From JAFGED01 sp964551295 (GTDB lineage: Bacteria > Chloroflexota > Anaerolineae > B4-G1): DNA of 15,006 nucleotides. Location of the stretch: contig CAZKDJ010000094.1 of the NCBI GenBank assembly GCA_964551295.1, positions 1 through 15,006 on the forward strand. Direction: 5' to 3'. The notes below the pieces were generated by a model, which saw nothing but the letters and a program-made list of their open reading frames with translations, did no database searches and was not told where the DNA came from. Within the stretch, counting starts at the first letter, position 1. The number at the start of each line of letters is the position of its first letter. Shown in pieces: positions 13,429 through 15,006 of this stretch. The position numbers and the translations under genes are program-made.

Positions 13429-14445
13429 CTACTTGGCCGTATCCCGGTAGGCGCTGACGAGCTGGGGGATGACCTCGTGCAGGTCGCCCACGATGCGATA
13501 GTGGGCCAGTTGAAAGATCGGCGCCTGTGGGTCGCTGTTGATGGCCACGATGGTGCCCGACTGGTCCATCCCGGCACAGTGTTGCACCGCGCCCGAGATG
13601 CCGCAGGCCACGTACAGCCGGGGCCGCACGGTGACACCCGTCTGCCCCACCTGGTGGTCTTTAGCGATGAAACCGGCGTCGACGGCGGCGCGGGAGGCCC
13701 CCACCTCGCCGCCCAGCACGTGGGCCAGCTCGGCGACCAGATCGAACCCCTCCTTTCTGCCCACGCCCATCCCGCCGGCGACGATGACCGAAGCGCCCTT
13801 CAGGTCGCAGCACGGCAGCCGCATCTCCCGCTCCAGCACCTGCACGACCAAATCGGCGGGATCGAACTGGGGCGATATTTGCGTGACCGCGCCCTGGCGT
13901 GTTTCATCCGGCTCTTCCATCTGCATCACGCCCTCGCGCACGGAGGCCATCTGCGGGCGGGTCTCGGGATTGACGATGGTGGCGATGATGTTGCCGCCAA
14001 AGGCCGGACGGATCTGGTACAGCAGGTCCTCGTAGACCTCGTCCCGGAACTCGAAATCGCCAATCTGGAGCGAGGTGCAGTCGGCGGTCAGCCCGGCCCA
14101 GCAGGCGCTGGCGATGCGCGGCGCCAGGTCGCGCCCCACCGGCGTGGCCCCCAGCAAAAAGATGTAGGGCTCCCGCTCCTTGACCAAATCGACGGCGACG
14201 CGGGCGTAGGGCAGCGTGCGATACGCACCCAGCTCGGGAGCTTGGGCCAGCAGCACCTCGTCGGCGCCGTGGTGGATGACCATCTCGGCCCGGTCGGCGA
14301 CCCCCTCGCCGAACAACAACCCGCACACCCTTCCATCCAATTGGTCGGCCAACTCGCGCGCCTTACCCAATAGCTCCAGGCTTACGGGCGAGACGTTGCC
14401 GCTATCTTGTTCGATGAAAACCCAAACCTCTCGTTGTTTTGCCAT
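13429..14445 (-). CDS. Electron transfer flavoprotein, alpha subunit
   Basis: EtfA (338 residues) holds the electron-carrying FAD and, with EtfB, relays electrons from the acyl-CoA dehydrogenase to a membrane quinone oxidoreductase or another acceptor. The N-terminal domain has the alternating strands of the ETF fold and the segment GLTADCTSLQI (118-128). The C-terminal FAD domain is textbook: GGMGVGRKEGF (224-234), GASRAAVDAG (249-258), QVGQTG (265-270), LYVACGISGAVQH (277-289) and AINSDPQAPIF (301-311). Length is normal. ATG 14445 is preceded by AAGGA. Downstream the acyl-CoA dehydrogenase starts nine bases after the stop, so the two are coupled. An electron-bifurcating ETF is not excluded: no partner such as a butyryl-CoA dehydrogenase with NADH chemistry is visible, and I cannot assign the subgroup with confidence. 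Confidence 0.95.
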   Translation of the reverse strand: MAKQREVWVFIEQDSGNVSPVSLELLGKARELADQLDGRVCGLLFGEGVADRAEMVIHHGADEVLLAQAPELGAYRTLPYARVAVDLVKEREPYIFLLGATPVGRDLAPRIASACWAGLTADCTSLQIGDFEFRDEVYEDLLYQIRPAFGGNIIATIVNPETRPQMASVREGVMQMEEPDETRQGAVTQISPQFDPADLVVQVLEREMRLPCCDLKGASVIVAGGMGVGRKEGFDLVAELAHVLGGEVGASRAAVDAGFIAKDHQVGQTGVTVRPRLYVACGISGAVQHCAGMDQSGTIVAINSDPQAPIFQLAHYRIVGDLHEVIPQLVSAYRDTAK

Positions 14446-14470
14446 TGACTATCCTTGTACGATCGAATCT

Positions 14471-14520
14471 GCGAATCAGCGAGTCAGCGAATGGACGGTC
14501 TCGCTGATTCGCTGACTCGC
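14471..14520. repeat. Inverted repeat between etfB and etfA built from GCGA(A/G)TCA units
   Basis: The left arm (14471-14490) reads GCGAATCAGCGAGTCAGCGA. The right arm (14501-14520) is TCGCTGATTCGCTGACTCGC, its reverse complement except for two A/G swaps. The arms are themselves tandem 8-bp units (GCGAATCA, GCGAGTCA), and the loop is 10 bases. It occupies most of the 79-base gap between etfB and etfA, so the operon mRNA would carry a strong hairpin there. Related units are seen in intergenic repeats of other genomes. Confidence 0.75.
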
Positions 14521-14524
14521 TCTC

Positions 14525-15006
14525 TCACAATATGTAATCCTCTACCAATTCCCGCACCAGCGCCGAGACGCCTGCCTCGCTCGCCTCAAACTCCTTGCTG
14601 CCTTCGGCGCCCAGTACGACGGAGTCGATCTTGAGCACCTTGGTGGGCGAGCCGGAGAGGCCGACCCTGTCGTAATCGACGCCCACGTCCTGGCCGCTCC
14701 ACACGGTGATTTTGAGTCCGCGCGCGGCCAGATACTCGTCCAGCTTTTCCTCCGTCTCGAACTCGGGCCACTTTTCCAGCAGGGCGGGATACTCCTGCGG
14801 TATGGCGGCCAGCTTGTTGGAGACGACCCGGCGGGCCGAGGGAGGGCGCGGTTCGTTGGCCGACTCGACGACGGTGAGCAGGCAGGGCAAGGCGCCCTTC
14901 ACCGTCTCTGTGCCCAGGGGGAAGGCCCGGCGCACGACGATCTCGCTACCATCCAGCGACTCGATGGCCTCGGCGTAGGTGATCTGCGGCAGCCCCAGCT
15001 TCTCGG
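14525..15006 (-). CDS. Electron transfer flavoprotein, beta subunit (5' end outside window)
   Basis: The frame runs off the right edge. The visible C-terminal part, about 160 residues, starts KLGLPQITYAEAIESL and continues with a typical EtfB strand region, PCLLTVVESANEPRPPS and the characteristic GLSGSPTKVLKIDSV before the C-terminus. EtfB normally has about 250 residues, so roughly a third is missing. It binds AMP or a second flavin depending on subgroup, and forms the ETF heterodimer with the downstream etfA. The stop is TGA at 14527-14525. A GTG at 14935 could be mistaken for a start, but homologous sequence continues upstream of it, so the true start lies beyond the window. The promoter of the etfB-etfA-acyl-CoA dehydrogenase operon must lie there too. 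Confidence 0.9.
   Translation of the reverse strand, partial: EKLGLPQITYAEAIESLDGSEIVVRRAFPLGTETVKGALPCLLTVVESANEPRPPSARRVVSNKLAAIPQEYPALLEKWPEFETEEKLDEYLAARGLKITVWSGQDVGVDYDRVGLSGSPTKVLKIDSVVLGAEGSKEFEASEAGVSALVRELVEDYIL

Noticed and set aside
13420..14373. Long plus-strand open frame antisense to etfA
   Set aside because: It is a shadow of the conserved FAD-domain gene, with histidine/glycine-rich low-information sequence and no ribosome site.

Overview
The window looks like chromosomal DNA from a GC-rich (roughly 60% GC by eye), single-membrane-type heterotroph. My best guess is a Chloroflexota lineage such as Anaerolineae. The grounds are indirect: lipoprotein sugar-binding proteins, a large ArnT/PMT-type glycosyltransferase with an extracytoplasmic C-terminal beta domain, a PIG-V-type mannosyltransferase, and several short palindromic intergenic repeats. 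There is no rRNA or other phylogenetic marker, so the assignment is tentative. I see no tRNA, CRISPR array, transposase or phage gene.

Layout. (1) Positions 186-2555, plus strand: a cysteine-synthesis operon of an Rrf2/IscR-type regulator with three cysteines, then cysK, then a serine acetyltransferase fused to a MIP18/DUF59 (SufT-like) iron-sulfur assembly domain. A consensus sigma-70 promoter overlapped by GTTGA/TCAAC inverted repeats drives it. cysK appears to start at CTG. (2) Positions 2574-5055, minus strand: a DUF402 phosphatase-like gene overlapping a membrane glycosyltransferase, apparently read from a promoter so close to the start codon that the mRNA should be leaderless. (3) Positions 5333-11495, plus strand: a carbohydrate ABC importer locus of two MalF/MalG-type permeases, a PIG-V-like mannosyltransferase, then two tandem paralogous lipoprotein solute-binding proteins with their own promoter. 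No ATPase gene is present. (4) Positions 11692-15006, minus strand: an acyl-CoA oxidation operon, etfB (cut by the window edge), etfA and an acyl-CoA dehydrogenase. A 30-bp perfect palindrome between the convergent blocks 3 and 4 looks like a shared bidirectional terminator.

How the genes work together. Block 1 turns serine into O-acetylserine and then cysteine. The Fe-S-type regulator and the fused Fe-S assembly domain suggest a link between cysteine supply and cluster biogenesis. Block 3 would bind and import a sugar or glycoside, with a shared ATPase encoded elsewhere. Block 4 dehydrogenates acyl-CoA and passes electrons to the electron-transfer flavoprotein.

The most unusual points are the acetyltransferase-MIP18 fusion under an Rrf2 regulator, the CTG start of cysK, the mannosyltransferase inside an importer operon, and four sets of palindromic repeats, one of them between etfB and etfA.
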